A stretch of 64,000 nucleotides of DNA from positions 124,001 through 188,000 of the forward strand of contig NZ_CP072649.1 in assembly GCF_018304825.1 (NCBI RefSeq), in the 5' to 3' direction. This DNA is from Chloracidobacterium validum. Lineage in GTDB: Bacteria > Acidobacteriota > Blastocatellia > Chloracidobacteriales > Chloracidobacteriaceae. This document shows, piece by piece, positions 45,278 to 54,589 of this stretch; the first letter of the stretch is position 1, and every line of letters starts with the position of its first letter. A program made the position numbers and the translations under genes. The notes beneath the pieces were generated by a model. It was given only the letters and a program-made list of their open reading frames with translations. It searched no databases and was not told the origin of the DNA.

Positions 45278-46183
45278 ATGACGCACACTGTAAAGCCCTG
45301 CGCCGTCTGGCTGCGGATTCGCTTGCTCCGGTCTGTTATAGGAATATACGCTCTGGCCTGCTTACTGGCTACGTTGCCCTGCTTAGGCCTGTGGAGCGCA
45401 CCAGTTCATGCCCAGTCTGGGGCTGTGCTTTCTGAGGCTGATCTGCTGGCTGTGCTGCAAAAATTCAAAGCAGAGATTGAAGAGATGCAAAAGCAGCTTG
45501 CGGCCTCGCCGCTCAACCAGTCGGTCAACCGTCGTGCGCTGCGTTATGACGAATACAGCACGTTACACGCAAGTTGGAGCGCGCGCCTTCAGGAGCGTTA
45601 CGCCGTGCTGAATGGCTACTATGAGCAGGTCAACCGCATCTACCGAGCCAACCCCAATTCACGGCTTTACCTCGATGTGCGCAAAGCGTATGTGGATGCC
45701 AAAGCGTCCTTTGACGCACTGAACAGCGCCTTTGCGCAATGCGCCAAGCCCGAAGATACTCGCACCCCAACCATTGTTGTTACCGATGGCCGCCTCAATA
45801 CCCACTTGACCAAGACGGTATCCACCGTCAAAACCGAAACCAACCCGGCGGTGGACATCAGTCGGGCGGATGAGCTGCGTTATATCGGGAAGTTCGACGC
45901 CGTTGAGCTCTACCTGCTGACACTCAATGGCATGGCGTGTTACGTCATGTACGGACTCCATGAACGCAAGGTGGATGACACTGGTCAAGTCATTGATGAG
46001 GTTGATTCACGGGTTGTTTTCTCGCAATCCTTCAAGGCTGAAACCGTTCAAAGTTTTACACCACAGGATCACCTTGATTATGTCCTCAAGCTTGATCTGA
46101 CACCTGTCCAGGCTCAGATTGAAACCTGGCGCTTCATTACCGAGTCGCTGGCGCGCGCGAAAAGCTACGCCCGGGGAGACTGA
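45278..46183 (+). CDS. Secreted helical protein, paralog 3 of 3 (diverged)
   Basis: The 301-residue protein (ATG 45278) has a signal peptide (LLATLPCLGLWSAPVHAQ) and the same order as paralogs 1 and 2, but lower identity. Conserved are NRIYRANPNSRLYLDVRKAY, VDAKASFDALNSAF, ELRYIGKFDAVELYLLTLNG and ACYVMYGL. The SCYAQ cysteine of paralogs 1 and 2 is replaced (NGYYEQV), while the ACY cysteine is kept. An older duplicate is the simplest explanation. Confidence 0.78.
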   Translation: MTHTVKPCAVWLRIRLLRSVIGIYALACLLATLPCLGLWSAPVHAQSGAVLSEADLLAVLQKFKAEIEEMQKQLAASPLNQSVNRRALRYDEYSTLHASWSARLQERYAVLNGYYEQVNRIYRANPNSRLYLDVRKAYVDAKASFDALNSAFAQCAKPEDTRTPTIVVTDGRLNTHLTKTVSTVKTETNPAVDISRADELRYIGKFDAVELYLLTLNGMACYVMYGLHERKVDDTGQVIDEVDSRVVFSQSFKAETVQSFTPQDHLDYVLKLDLTPVQAQIETWRFITESLARAKSYARGD

Positions 46184-46210
46184 CGCCCAGCAACCGCCTT
46201 TGCCGAAGGA

Positions 46211-46236
46211 GCTACATATCTGGGCTACATATCTGG
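46211..46236. repeat. 13-bp perfect tandem duplication
   Basis: GCTACATATCTGG occurs twice in direct succession, 27 bases after the stop of paralog 3. Confidence 0.92.
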
Positions 46237-46314
46237 TCGAAGTCTCGGTGTGGTGGGTGCTAGCCCAGGGCGTCACCGCCCATGGGTGGTTTTGATGGTG
46301 CCGGGGGCGACTCA

Positions 46315-46340
46315 TGGTTAGCTCTTGTGGTTAGCTCTTG
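46315..46340. repeat. 13-bp perfect tandem duplication (second, different unit)
   Basis: TGGTTAGCTCTTG occurs twice in direct succession, about 70 bases before the histidine kinase gene. It shares no sequence with the repeat at 46211. Confidence 0.92.
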
Positions 46341-46411
46341 CGCTTGTGTCTCCCGACCCGAAGCGTTACATTTGCCGAGTACTTGAGTTCTAAGTCCTCG
46401 ATTCGGTTTCC

Positions 46412-49114
46412 TTGTCACATCCTCGCCCAAGTTCTATCGCCACGATTGGTTCGGCGCCAGTCCTGGAGCGTCTCACCAAGGTTTTACGCGGCGCCGGCTT
46501 TCTGGTCGGCCCACTTCCAGCCCAGTCGCCAACTTGGTGGGCGACCACAGACGCCGTTCTTCTGGATGCTCAATCCCCGTCCTGCAATCCTACGCTGGAT
46601 TGGTGGAAGGTGGCCCGCGAACGTCACATCCCCGTCCTCGTGTATGCTGAAAGTCTCGTGGATCGCCGTCTGGCAGGTTGGCTCGAGGCTGGTGTCTGGG
46701 ATTGCTTCGATGAGCAGACACCTGTGGCGCTCGTCGTCCATCGTGTCCAGCAGGCCATCCAATCCAGCAAACGGTCATCTGCTGTTGGCTTGCGGTTAGC
46801 CTTTGTCGCCGGGCTTGCGGCGTCCTCGCCAGCGCGCCTGGCCGTGATGGAACGTTTGGAAGGACGGTTCGTCTTCCGAGTCATCAACCGTACCTTTGCG
46901 GCCGATTTTGGTCGGCTGCCGGAGCAGTTGACGGACATTCCACTTGACGAGCTTGGATTGTCCGAAGGGCAGATGGCTGACCTCTCGGTTTGGCAGCGGT
47001 GGTGCAGCGAGGCGCTCCGGCTGGGGCGCGGCGTATCCTTTGTTCATCAGTCGCTACGTTCCGCGCGGTGGTTCTCAGCGACGTTTGAGCCACTGCGGCA
47101 GTACGGGGTCGCGGCAGACGCGGTGTCTATCTACGTCGAAGACATCAGTGACCAGCAAGCGGCCAAGCTCCGCTCGGTCGAGAGCGAAGAGCGGTTCTAT
47201 CGGGTTTTTCAAGTCATTCCGGTTGCCACTTCGATTCAGACGATACCCGATGGTCGTTACCTGGATGTCAATGCCGCCTTTACCAAGTTATTCGGATACA
47301 CCCGCACGGAATGCATCGGTCGCACGGCGCTCGAGTTAGGACTATGGGCAAAGACAGAGCAGCGCGAGCAGTATTACCAACAACTCGACGCGCAAGGGCA
47401 GGTCATTGACTTTGAAGGCAGCTATCGAGCACGCGACGGCCGGGTCGGGCAGGCTGTCCTGTCAGCCGTGACGCTGGTGATTGGCGATGTGCCGTGCCAA
47501 TTGGCACTCATTCAGGATGTGACTGAGGCAAAGCAACTTACTGAGCGCCTACGCCAGCGTGAGGAATGGTTCTATGCCATCCTCAATGCGGCTCTGGACG
47601 GTATTGTGGTTGAAGATGATCAACGGATTGTCTATGCCAACCAGGCGGTTGCGCGGCTGTATGGCGTCGAGAGCCCCGAGCTACTGGTCGGGCAGGATTT
47701 TTCGGTCATGTGCGCGCCTCATGAAGAAGGCCGGTTGCGCAGCTATACCCAGCGTCGGATGCGTGGCGAGCCAGCGCCGCCAACCTATGAGTTTACGGCC
47801 CAGCGCGTGGATGGAACGACATTTGAACTGGAAAATTCCGTCTCTGAGTTTTTTTCAGGCGGCAAAAAATATCTGATCGCCGTCATGCGCGATGTGGAAG
47901 AACGCAAGCGCCTCCAGGCGACGCTCCAGCAGGCGCAAAAAATGGAAGCGGTGGGACGCCTGGCAGGTGGGGTCGCCCATGACTTCAACAACTTGCTCAA
48001 CAGCATTCTCGGTTTCTCAAAGCTGGCCAAGCGCAAGCTGGAGTCAGTCCCCGACCCGACGCTGGATGAATACTTCGATGCCATCGAAACAGCCGCCGAA
48101 CGTGCTGCCCACCTCGTATCCAAACTGTTGGCGTTTGGCCGGCAGAAAGAAGCCTCGCGCCAACCCATTGATCTAACCACCGTGGTACAGGACAGCTTGT
48201 ACCTCGTGCAGGGACTGCTCCCACCAAACATCAAAGTCAAAACCACTTTGGCAACCGACCTCCCAGCTTTCGAGGGCGATCCCGATCAGGTTCAGCAAAT
48301 CATCATCAACCTGTGCCTCAATGCGCGGGATGCAATGCCGGACGGCGGCACGATCACGCTCGGCACGCGGTCTGAGACCTTCCCAATCAAACAAGGGGGA
48401 CGAACTCTGAGCGGACAGCTCGGCGGACGCTGTGTCTGCCTCACCGTGGACGACACTGGCGTTGGCATGGATGATCTGACGCGCCAGCACATTTTTGATC
48501 CATTCTTCACAACCAAAGATTTGGGTGATGGTGCGGGACTTGGCTTATCGGTCGTGCACGGCATTGTCACGGCCCACGGCGGAACGATTGTGGCTGAGAG
48601 CGCGCCTGGGCAGGGAACGCGCTTCGAGGTTCGCTTCCCGGCGCTGCGGGTGAACGCGACCGGTGAGTATCCCTCGTTTGAAAGCCCCTACCCCACGCCA
48701 GGCAACGGTTTGAGCGTGCTCAAGCGTTCACCGTCGGCTTCCGACCTCATTCTGGTAGTTGAAGATGACACGATGATCGCCCAACTGTTTACCGAAATCC
48801 TGCATGAGTCCGGCCACGATGTCGTCGTGGCGACGGATGGACAGCAGGGCGTCAAGCTGTTTGCCGAGAAACCAGATGCCTTCAAACTGGTCATTCTGGA
48901 TGCCATGCTGCCTCAGCTCGATGGCCTTGGATGTTTGCAAGCCATCCGTCAATACAAACCAGATATGCCGGTGCTTGTGGCCAGTGGTTACGGTGAAGAA
49001 GCCGCCGCCGGAGAGCTATCCGCGCAGGCGACCGTGTTTCTCCAAAAGCCCTTCACGCCGGAAGTCCTGGTGGCGGCGGTCGGTCGGGCGCTGGGTCGGT
49101 CGGCAATGTCCTGA
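46412..49114 (+). CDS. Hybrid sensor histidine kinase (pseudo-receiver, PAS, PAS, HisKA, HATPase, REC)
   Basis: The 900-residue protein has an N-terminal receiver-like region (about 1-115: IPVLVYAESLVD, AGVWDCFDEQTPV), two PAS domains (about 255-375 and 385-505), HisKA with GGVAHDFNNLLNS (H523), ATPase boxes INLCLNARDAM, VDDTGVGMDD and GLGLSVVHG, and a C-terminal receiver with D830 in VILDAMLPQLDGLG and K in FLQKPF. No membrane helix is seen, so it senses an internal signal. The only start in reach is TTG 46412 with a poor ribosome-binding site, so the N-terminus is uncertain. Confidence 0.9.
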   Translation: MSHPRPSSIATIGSAPVLERLTKVLRGAGFLVGPLPAQSPTWWATTDAVLLDAQSPSCNPTLDWWKVARERHIPVLVYAESLVDRRLAGWLEAGVWDCFDEQTPVALVVHRVQQAIQSSKRSSAVGLRLAFVAGLAASSPARLAVMERLEGRFVFRVINRTFAADFGRLPEQLTDIPLDELGLSEGQMADLSVWQRWCSEALRLGRGVSFVHQSLRSARWFSATFEPLRQYGVAADAVSIYVEDISDQQAAKLRSVESEERFYRVFQVIPVATSIQTIPDGRYLDVNAAFTKLFGYTRTECIGRTALELGLWAKTEQREQYYQQLDAQGQVIDFEGSYRARDGRVGQAVLSAVTLVIGDVPCQLALIQDVTEAKQLTERLRQREEWFYAILNAALDGIVVEDDQRIVYANQAVARLYGVESPELLVGQDFSVMCAPHEEGRLRSYTQRRMRGEPAPPTYEFTAQRVDGTTFELENSVSEFFSGGKKYLIAVMRDVEERKRLQATLQQAQKMEAVGRLAGGVAHDFNNLLNSILGFSKLAKRKLESVPDPTLDEYFDAIETAAERAAHLVSKLLAFGRQKEASRQPIDLTTVVQDSLYLVQGLLPPNIKVKTTLATDLPAFEGDPDQVQQIIINLCLNARDAMPDGGTITLGTRSETFPIKQGGRTLSGQLGGRCVCLTVDDTGVGMDDLTRQHIFDPFFTTKDLGDGAGLGLSVVHGIVTAHGGTIVAESAPGQGTRFEVRFPALRVNATGEYPSFESPYPTPGNGLSVLKRSPSASDLILVVEDDTMIAQLFTEILHESGHDVVVATDGQQGVKLFAEKPDAFKLVILDAMLPQLDGLGCLQAIRQYKPDMPVLVASGYGEEAAAGELSAQATVFLQKPFTPEVLVAAVGRALGRSAMS

Positions 49115-49261
49115 TGGCGCGCCAGGCACATCCGTGGGTGGCGTCCGGCGGACGCAATTGCTTCTCCACCTACCAGCGCGTGATAATCCATACAGCCGAG
49201 ACCCTGTTTTCAGCCTAACGTCTGACGGTTGATTGAGTCATACCCTGCGAGGTTGCCACCC

Positions 49262-49567
49262 ATGAGCCAAGACATCCCTTCTCGTCTTTCTCCTTACCGG
49301 AGTTCAGCGGACATACCGGAGGGACGCAAGCTGTCGCGGAACTTCTACGCCGGTCGGGTGACGTCCCCGCCGGTCATGAACACGACGCCGCCGGCTCCGG
49401 CGGGCGGATTTGGTCGTCAAATTCCACGCGGGCGGAAACTTTCAGCCGGTTTTTACGCCACCCGCCGCACGTCAGCGTTTCAGCCGGAACAATACACCCG
49501 GCCCGTGCCACGCCGCAGCCCGCGGATCACGGGGCGCCCAACGACGGATTGGTACGATCCGCGCTAA
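49262..49567 (+). CDS. Small basic protein with duplicated GRKLSxxFYA motif, unknown
   Basis: The 101-residue protein starts at ATG 49262 with GAGG upstream. It has no signal peptide or membrane helix and is rich in Pro, Arg and Ser. The motif IPxGRKLSxxFYAxRxTS occurs twice, at residues 18-35 and 54-71, 36 residues apart. The rest is likely disordered. RKLS would suit a basophilic Ser/Thr kinase, several of which are encoded here, but that is inference. I know of no matching family. It follows the histidine kinase by ~150 bases. Confidence 0.65.
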   Translation: MSQDIPSRLSPYRSSADIPEGRKLSRNFYAGRVTSPPVMNTTPPAPAGGFGRQIPRGRKLSAGFYATRRTSAFQPEQYTRPVPRRSPRITGRPTTDWYDPR

Positions 49568-49589
49568 CGCTCACGATCCGCGCTAACGC
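49554..49589. repeat. 17-bp direct repeat (19-bp period) spanning two convergent stop codons
   Basis: ACGATCCGCGCTAACGC occurs at 49554-49570 and 49573-49589. Copy 1 contains the TAA of the + strand 101-residue gene (49565-49567). Copy 2 contains the CTA that is the TAG stop of kdsB on the minus strand (49583-49585). Confidence 0.93.
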
Positions 49590-50350
49590 CACGCCTCAAA
49601 GTCTGGCGGCTCAGCGACCGACAACCCGGCTAGCTGGCGGCGGATGCGCTCCGCATCCTCAGGCGTGTCCACGCCGGGCGATGGGTGCGCCGTTTCGGCG
49701 ACGCGAATGCGCATCCCATGGGTCAGCGCGCGCAGTTGCTCCAACCCTTCGGCCAGTTCGAGTGGCGCCGGCGGAAGTTGGGTGAAGCGGAGCAGGGCCT
49801 CACGCCGGTAAGCATACAGCCCGGTGTGCTTTCGCCACAGCGACCGAGCCGCGTCGGGCCGGCGGGGATACGGAATCGGCGACCGCGAAAAATACAGCGC
49901 ATAGCCGGCTGCGTCGCAGACCACCTTGACAACGTTTGGGTTCTCCGCTTCGGCCGGATCGAGGGCTTCGCAGGTCGTGGCGATTGCGGCGCTCGAATCC
50001 GTCTGGAGCAGCCTGAGCGCCGCCGTAATGGTTTCTGGCGCAATGAGCGGTTCATCGCCCTGGACGTTCACGATGATGTCGGCGTCGAGCGTCGCGGCGA
50101 CTTCGGCGACGCGATCCGTGCCGCTCGCGTGGTCGGCCCGCGTCATCCGCGCTTCTCCGCCGAAGGCCGCGACAGCCGCCGCGATACGTTGGTCGTCCGT
50201 GGCGACAATGATCCGTTCGATAGCCGGCGTTTGTCGCACTCGCGCATGGACGCGCTGAATCATCGGCTGGCCACCCAAGTCAATCAGTGGCTTGCCCGGC
50301 AAGCGGGTGGCGCCGTACCGGGCCGGAATGACCGCAATGACGGATGGCAT
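49583..50350 (-). CDS. kdsB: KdsB: 3-deoxy-manno-octulosonate cytidylyltransferase
   Basis: The 255-residue enzyme makes CMP-Kdo for LPS core synthesis. ATG 50350 is preceded by GGAGGTG. Motifs are VIPARYGATRLPGKPLIDLG (nucleotide loop), IVATDDQRI, ASGTDRVAEV, VNVQGDEPLI, FSRSPIPYPR and GVDTPEDAERIR. Length and order are canonical. It is direct evidence for an LPS-bearing outer membrane. It follows livH by 25 bases. Confidence 0.97.
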   Translation of the reverse strand: MPSVIAVIPARYGATRLPGKPLIDLGGQPMIQRVHARVRQTPAIERIIVATDDQRIAAAVAAFGGEARMTRADHASGTDRVAEVAATLDADIIVNVQGDEPLIAPETITAALRLLQTDSSAAIATTCEALDPAEAENPNVVKVVCDAAGYALYFSRSPIPYPRRPDAARSLWRKHTGLYAYRREALLRFTQLPPAPLELAEGLEQLRALTHGMRIRVAETAHPSPGVDTPEDAERIRRQLAGLSVAEPPDFEAWR

Positions 50351-50375
50351 TGGCGCACCTCCACCAGATACCCAG

Positions 50376-51290
50376 CTAAACCTTTTCCGGCGCCGTCGTT
50401 CCGAGGATGCCCGTCGGACGCGCCAGCAACACCGTGACCAGAATGGCAAACGCGACGGCATCCTTGTAGGGGTTGAGCGCCGCCGGCAGGTAGCCTGTCG
50501 CCAGGGTTTCGGCCAACCCGATGATGATGCCTCCCAGAACGGCTCCCGTGACATTGCCAATCCCACCCAAAACGGCCGCAATGAACGCCTTGAGACCGGT
50601 CGTGACGCCAATCAAGGGATCGAATTTCGGGTAGCGCAGCGCGACCAGAACACCAGCCGCCGCGGCCAGGGCCGACCCCAAGGCAAAGGTCAACGCAATG
50701 ATCCGGTCGGTGTCAATGCCCATGAGCTTGGCCGTGTCCAGGTCATGCGCCACGGCGCGCATGGCGCGGCCAAAGGCGCTCCGGTGGACGAGCTGGTGAA
50801 GCCCGATGGTGAGCAGGAGAGACGCGCCCAGAATCATGAGATCAGGCGTGGTGACGGTGGCTGCGCCATAAACCTGGAACTGTCGCGCCGGAAGCACCTG
50901 GGGAAAAAACTTGGGATTGGCCCCGAAGACGATCTGGCCCAGGTTTTCCAGAAAAAGCGAAACCCCAATCGCGGTGATGAGGGCGGTCAAACGCGAAGCG
51001 CGGCGGACGGGACGATAAGCCAGCCGCTCGATGGCCAGTCCGACGACGGCGCAGGTCGCCATGGCGGCCAGCAAAAGCCCTGCCGCCCGAATGAACGATG
51101 GATTCGCCTCTGAAAAGCCGAACCGCAACGCCACGTAATAACCAGCAAACGTGCCCAGCATGTACACGTCGCCATGGGCAAAGTTGATCAGGCGCAACAC
51201 GCCATAGACCATCGTGTAGCCGAGCGCAATGAGCGCATAGATGCCGCCTAGCGCCAGACCATTGATGAGTTGTTGGATCAGGGTTTCCAT
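50376..51290 (-). CDS. livH: LivH-type branched-chain amino acid ABC transporter permease
   Basis: The 304-residue inner-membrane permease (ATG 51290) matches LivH: GLALGGIYALIALGYTMVYG, LINFAHGDVYMLG, RAMRAVAHDLDTAKLMGID (the ATPase-coupling EAA-like loop) and AVLGGIGNVTGAVLGG. About eight helices are visible. LivM, the ATPases LivG/LivF and the binding protein are not in the window, so it is separated from its partners. Confidence 0.92.
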   Translation of the reverse strand: METLIQQLINGLALGGIYALIALGYTMVYGVLRLINFAHGDVYMLGTFAGYYVALRFGFSEANPSFIRAAGLLLAAMATCAVVGLAIERLAYRPVRRASRLTALITAIGVSLFLENLGQIVFGANPKFFPQVLPARQFQVYGAATVTTPDLMILGASLLLTIGLHQLVHRSAFGRAMRAVAHDLDTAKLMGIDTDRIIALTFALGSALAAAAGVLVALRYPKFDPLIGVTTGLKAFIAAVLGGIGNVTGAVLGGIIIGLAETLATGYLPAALNPYKDAVAFAILVTVLLARPTGILGTTAPEKV

Positions 51291-51403
51291 ACGGCAAAGC
51301 CAGTTTGTTTCAGACCGGTGAATCGCTTCAATACACGGTGCGCCCGGCAAGCGTCAAACGAACGCTCGTGACCTGCCCACCCTACGCTGAGGAGTTGCCC
51401 ATC

Positions 51404-52885
51404 GTGGCCTGCACGCTTGAAACACTGGTTTTTGAAAACACGTACGTGACGCTACCGGAAGACTACTACTGCCGCGTCAGTCCGACGCCATTGCGCGGCG
51501 CGCGCCTGGTTGCGTTCAACGCCGCCGCCGGCGACCTGCTCGACCTCGACCCAAGCGAGGCCGAGCGTCCCGACTTCGTCAGCTACTTCAACGGTGAAAA
51601 GCAGCTTCCCAGGGCTGAACCCATTGCCACACTCTATGCCGGACACCAGTTCGGCGTCTATGTGCCGCAGCTCGGCGACGGGCGCGCCCTACTGCTGGGC
51701 GAGGTCCGCAACGCCCGTGGCGAGAAGTGGGACGTGCAGCTCAAAGGCAGCGGCCGCACGCCCTATTCGCGCATGGGCGATGGCCGCGCCGTCCTCCGTT
51801 CCACCATTCGGGAATACCTGTGCAGCGAAGCCATGCATGGGCTTGGCGTCCCGACGACGCGCGCGCTGTGCGTTATCGGCAGCGACGAACCGGTGTACCG
51901 GGAAACCATCGAGCGCGGCGCGTTGCTGGTGCGCCTTGCGCCAACCCACGTGCGGTTTGGCTCATTCGAGGTATTTTTCTATCGCCGCCGCCCGGCCGAT
52001 GTGGAACGGCTGGCCAGTTATGTCATAGGTCAACATTTCACCGACTTGCAGGCACTGGACCGAGACGCGCAGCTTGCCGCGTTTTTGCAGGAAGTGACGG
52101 CGCGGACGGCGCGGCTGGTTGCGCAGTGGCAGGCGCTAGGCTTCGCCCATGGGGTGCTCAATACCGACAACATGTCCATTCTGGGCCTGACGCTGGACTA
52201 CGGCCCCTTTGGGTTTTTGGACGACTATGACCCGCAGTTCATTTGCAACCACTCGGATGTCACCGGCCGCTATGCCTTTGACCAGCAGCCGGGCATCGCC
52301 CTGTGGAATCTGCGCTGCCTGGCCCAGACGTTCGCGCCCTTGCTCCCCCGCGAGCGGTTGATGGCGGTGCTGGAGACCTTCCGCGAGCTGTTTTTCGACG
52401 AATATGAACGGCTCATGTTCGCCAAGCTGGGGCTGGCGCACCCCGCAGCCGAAGACACCGAACTGCTCGCCGACTGGCTGGAACTACTGGCGCGCAACCG
52501 CGCTGACTACACGATTGCGTTTCGGCGTTTGTCGGAAACCGTTCCCGAAGCGCCAGAGCATCCGGCCAATGCGCGCCTGCAAGACGCTTTCGTGGATCGG
52601 GACGCCGTGGCGGCCTGGCTGGCGCGGTATGGCGCGCGCCTGGCAAAGGACGGCCTGCCGACGGCCGAACGCCAGGCACGCATGCGGCAGGTCAATCCGA
52701 AGTACATTCTGCGCAACTACCTGGCGCAAGTCGCCATCGAGCGTGCGCAGGACGGGGACTTCACCGAAATCGAGCGGTTGCTGGCGGTTTTGCGTCGTCC
52801 ATACGATGAGCAGCCCGAATGGGCGCGCTACGCCGAGCCGCCGCCGGCGTGGGGCAAGCGGCTCGAGGTCAGTTGTTCGTCTTGA
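51404..52885 (+). CDS. selO: SelO-family protein adenylyltransferase (pseudokinase fold)
   Basis: The 493-residue protein belongs to the SelO/YdiU family, which transfers AMP from ATP to Ser, Thr or Tyr of target proteins, partly in redox control. Motifs are VSPTPLRGARLVAFN, YAGHQFGVYVPQLGDGRA, QLKGSGRTPYSRMGDGRAVL, REYLCSEAMHGLGVPTTRAL, LNTDNMSILGLTLDYGPFGF and NLRCLAQTF. No in-frame ATG exists; GTG 51404 is chosen because GAGGAG lies upstream and the family usually begins near LENLxFDN. The C-terminal selenocysteine/cysteine position reads LEVSCSS, a cysteine version. Confidence 0.92.
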   Translation: MACTLETLVFENTYVTLPEDYYCRVSPTPLRGARLVAFNAAAGDLLDLDPSEAERPDFVSYFNGEKQLPRAEPIATLYAGHQFGVYVPQLGDGRALLLGEVRNARGEKWDVQLKGSGRTPYSRMGDGRAVLRSTIREYLCSEAMHGLGVPTTRALCVIGSDEPVYRETIERGALLVRLAPTHVRFGSFEVFFYRRRPADVERLASYVIGQHFTDLQALDRDAQLAAFLQEVTARTARLVAQWQALGFAHGVLNTDNMSILGLTLDYGPFGFLDDYDPQFICNHSDVTGRYAFDQQPGIALWNLRCLAQTFAPLLPRERLMAVLETFRELFFDEYERLMFAKLGLAHPAAEDTELLADWLELLARNRADYTIAFRRLSETVPEAPEHPANARLQDAFVDRDAVAAWLARYGARLAKDGLPTAERQARMRQVNPKYILRNYLAQVAIERAQDGDFTEIERLLAVLRRPYDEQPEWARYAEPPPAWGKRLEVSCSS

Positions 52886-53020
52886 GTTCCAACTGTTGGT
52901 ATCCGGCAAGTGTAGATTGTGAACCGGGTCTAGACATTTATTCTCGAGTGGAAAAGAATCCCCTACGAGCAAGTTTCAAGCAGCCGCCGCGCACTGTGTC
53001 GTGCAGAGGAGCCTGTCCAC

Positions 53021-54589
53021 ATGCTGACTTACGCCGCCGTGTTTGTAACGGCCCTGGTGACGGCATTTGTTCTGACGCCACTTATTCGTAACTGGGCGCG
53101 AGGCTGGGAACCGCTGGTGGACACGCCATCGGCTGCTCGACATGTTCACAAAGTTCCCATCCCGCGCGTTGGCGGAATTGCCATCTTCGCGGCCTTTCTG
53201 TTTGGCACGCTCGTCGCGCTGTTGTTTGAGCTTGGAAGCCAAATCAGGGAAACGACGGCGTTGTCCGTTCAGTTTCTTCTGCCGTGCATCATGATGTTCG
53301 CACTGGGGCTGGTGGATGATATTCGCCGCTTGCGGGCCGGTCTCAAGTTCCTGATCGAGGTAGTCATTGCGGTCTGGTTTCACTTTTCGGTGCAGGGGAT
53401 TACCACGCTGCCCAATCCGCTGACAGGTGGGGTGATCGAGCTTGGCGTTTTTGGACTGCCGATTACGGTGCTTTGGTTGGTGGGTATCAGCAACGCCTTC
53501 AACTTGATTGACGGCGTGGATGGCCTGTCGGCTGGCGCGGCGCTCTTCTCGACCTTGACGCTGGCGTACGTCGCCGCCGCCAACGGCAATGTGCCACTCG
53601 CCATCCTCCTGTGCGCGCTGGCCGGCGGCACGGCGGGTTTCCTGAAATACAACTTCAATCCGGCGACGATTTTCATGGGCGATTGTGGCAGCCTGTTCAT
53701 TGGCTTTACCCTGGCGGGGCTGGCGCTGCTGCACGCCCAAAAGTCGGCCACCATCGTCACCGTGACCATTCCACTCCTGGCCTTTGGGCTACCGATCATG
53801 GAGACGGCGCTTTCGATTGGACGACGCTTTTTGGCCGGCAAGCCAATTTTTGAGGCCGACCGCCGCCATATGCATCACCAACTACTGGCACGGGGGTATT
53901 CCCATCGCACAACGACCATTCTGCTCTATGGCCTGTCGGCCTTTTTCGCGCTGGTCAGCCTCCTGGCTTACAACTCGCCCAATCGGCTGCTGGGGTTGAT
54001 TTTGCTTACCCTGGGCATCGTCGTTTGGATCGCGGTGCAACACTTTGGCTACCATGAGTTTGGTGAGATCGGGCGGGTGATTCAGCGGTCGCTCAACCAG
54101 CGCGTCATCATCGCCAACAACATTCGGGTGCACGAGTTGATTGAGGCGCTGACGCGCTCGGAAAGTTTTGACGAGTTTTACACGCATCTTAGTGAGTGCT
54201 TCGAGGCGACCGACTTTGCGCGGGTGGAACTGCACCTGCCGCTTGATTATGTGTGGCACGTCCAAGCGCATGACGGTTTCCGGTTCGCCCGGCGCGGCAA
54301 CTTGGTGATTGCCACCTGGTCGGCGGATACGGCGGTTGACGATGTCCGTTCGCTGGCGCGGCTGGTCGTGCCGCTCAACTTCAGCAGCGGGTCTCATGGC
54401 AGCCTCGAACTGCATCGCTGTCCAGACCAGCCCCTGCTCTTTGATGTCAATCTGCTCTTCGGCAAGCTGCGAACCGTCATCGAGCAAACCGTTTGCCGCC
54501 TGGCGTCCGACACCCCCGAACCCATGGGGCTTCGGGATAGATTCTCTGATTCGGGAAGCACGTTACTTCCCAAAATAACATCTCCGTGA
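53021..54589 (+). CDS. WecA/TagO-like undecaprenyl-phosphate sugar-1-phosphate transferase with extra C-terminal domain
   Basis: The 522-residue protein (ATG 53021, GAGGAG upstream) starts glycan assembly on undecaprenyl phosphate at the inner membrane. The PNPT core has HKVPIPRVGGIAIF, ALGLVDDIRRL, NAFNLIDGVDGLSAG, FNPATIFMGDCGSLFIGF and EADRRHMHHQLLARGYS. About ten helices end near residue 345. A ~175-residue soluble tail follows (from EIGRVIQRSLNQRVIIANN), which ordinary WecA lacks; it may be GAF-like. It overlaps malQ by GTGA. Confidence 0.87.
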   Translation: MLTYAAVFVTALVTAFVLTPLIRNWARGWEPLVDTPSAARHVHKVPIPRVGGIAIFAAFLFGTLVALLFELGSQIRETTALSVQFLLPCIMMFALGLVDDIRRLRAGLKFLIEVVIAVWFHFSVQGITTLPNPLTGGVIELGVFGLPITVLWLVGISNAFNLIDGVDGLSAGAALFSTLTLAYVAAANGNVPLAILLCALAGGTAGFLKYNFNPATIFMGDCGSLFIGFTLAGLALLHAQKSATIVTVTIPLLAFGLPIMETALSIGRRFLAGKPIFEADRRHMHHQLLARGYSHRTTTILLYGLSAFFALVSLLAYNSPNRLLGLILLTLGIVVWIAVQHFGYHEFGEIGRVIQRSLNQRVIIANNIRVHELIEALTRSESFDEFYTHLSECFEATDFARVELHLPLDYVWHVQAHDGFRFARRGNLVIATWSADTAVDDVRSLARLVVPLNFSSGSHGSLELHRCPDQPLLFDVNLLFGKLRTVIEQTVCRLASDTPEPMGLRDRFSDSGSTLLPKITSP

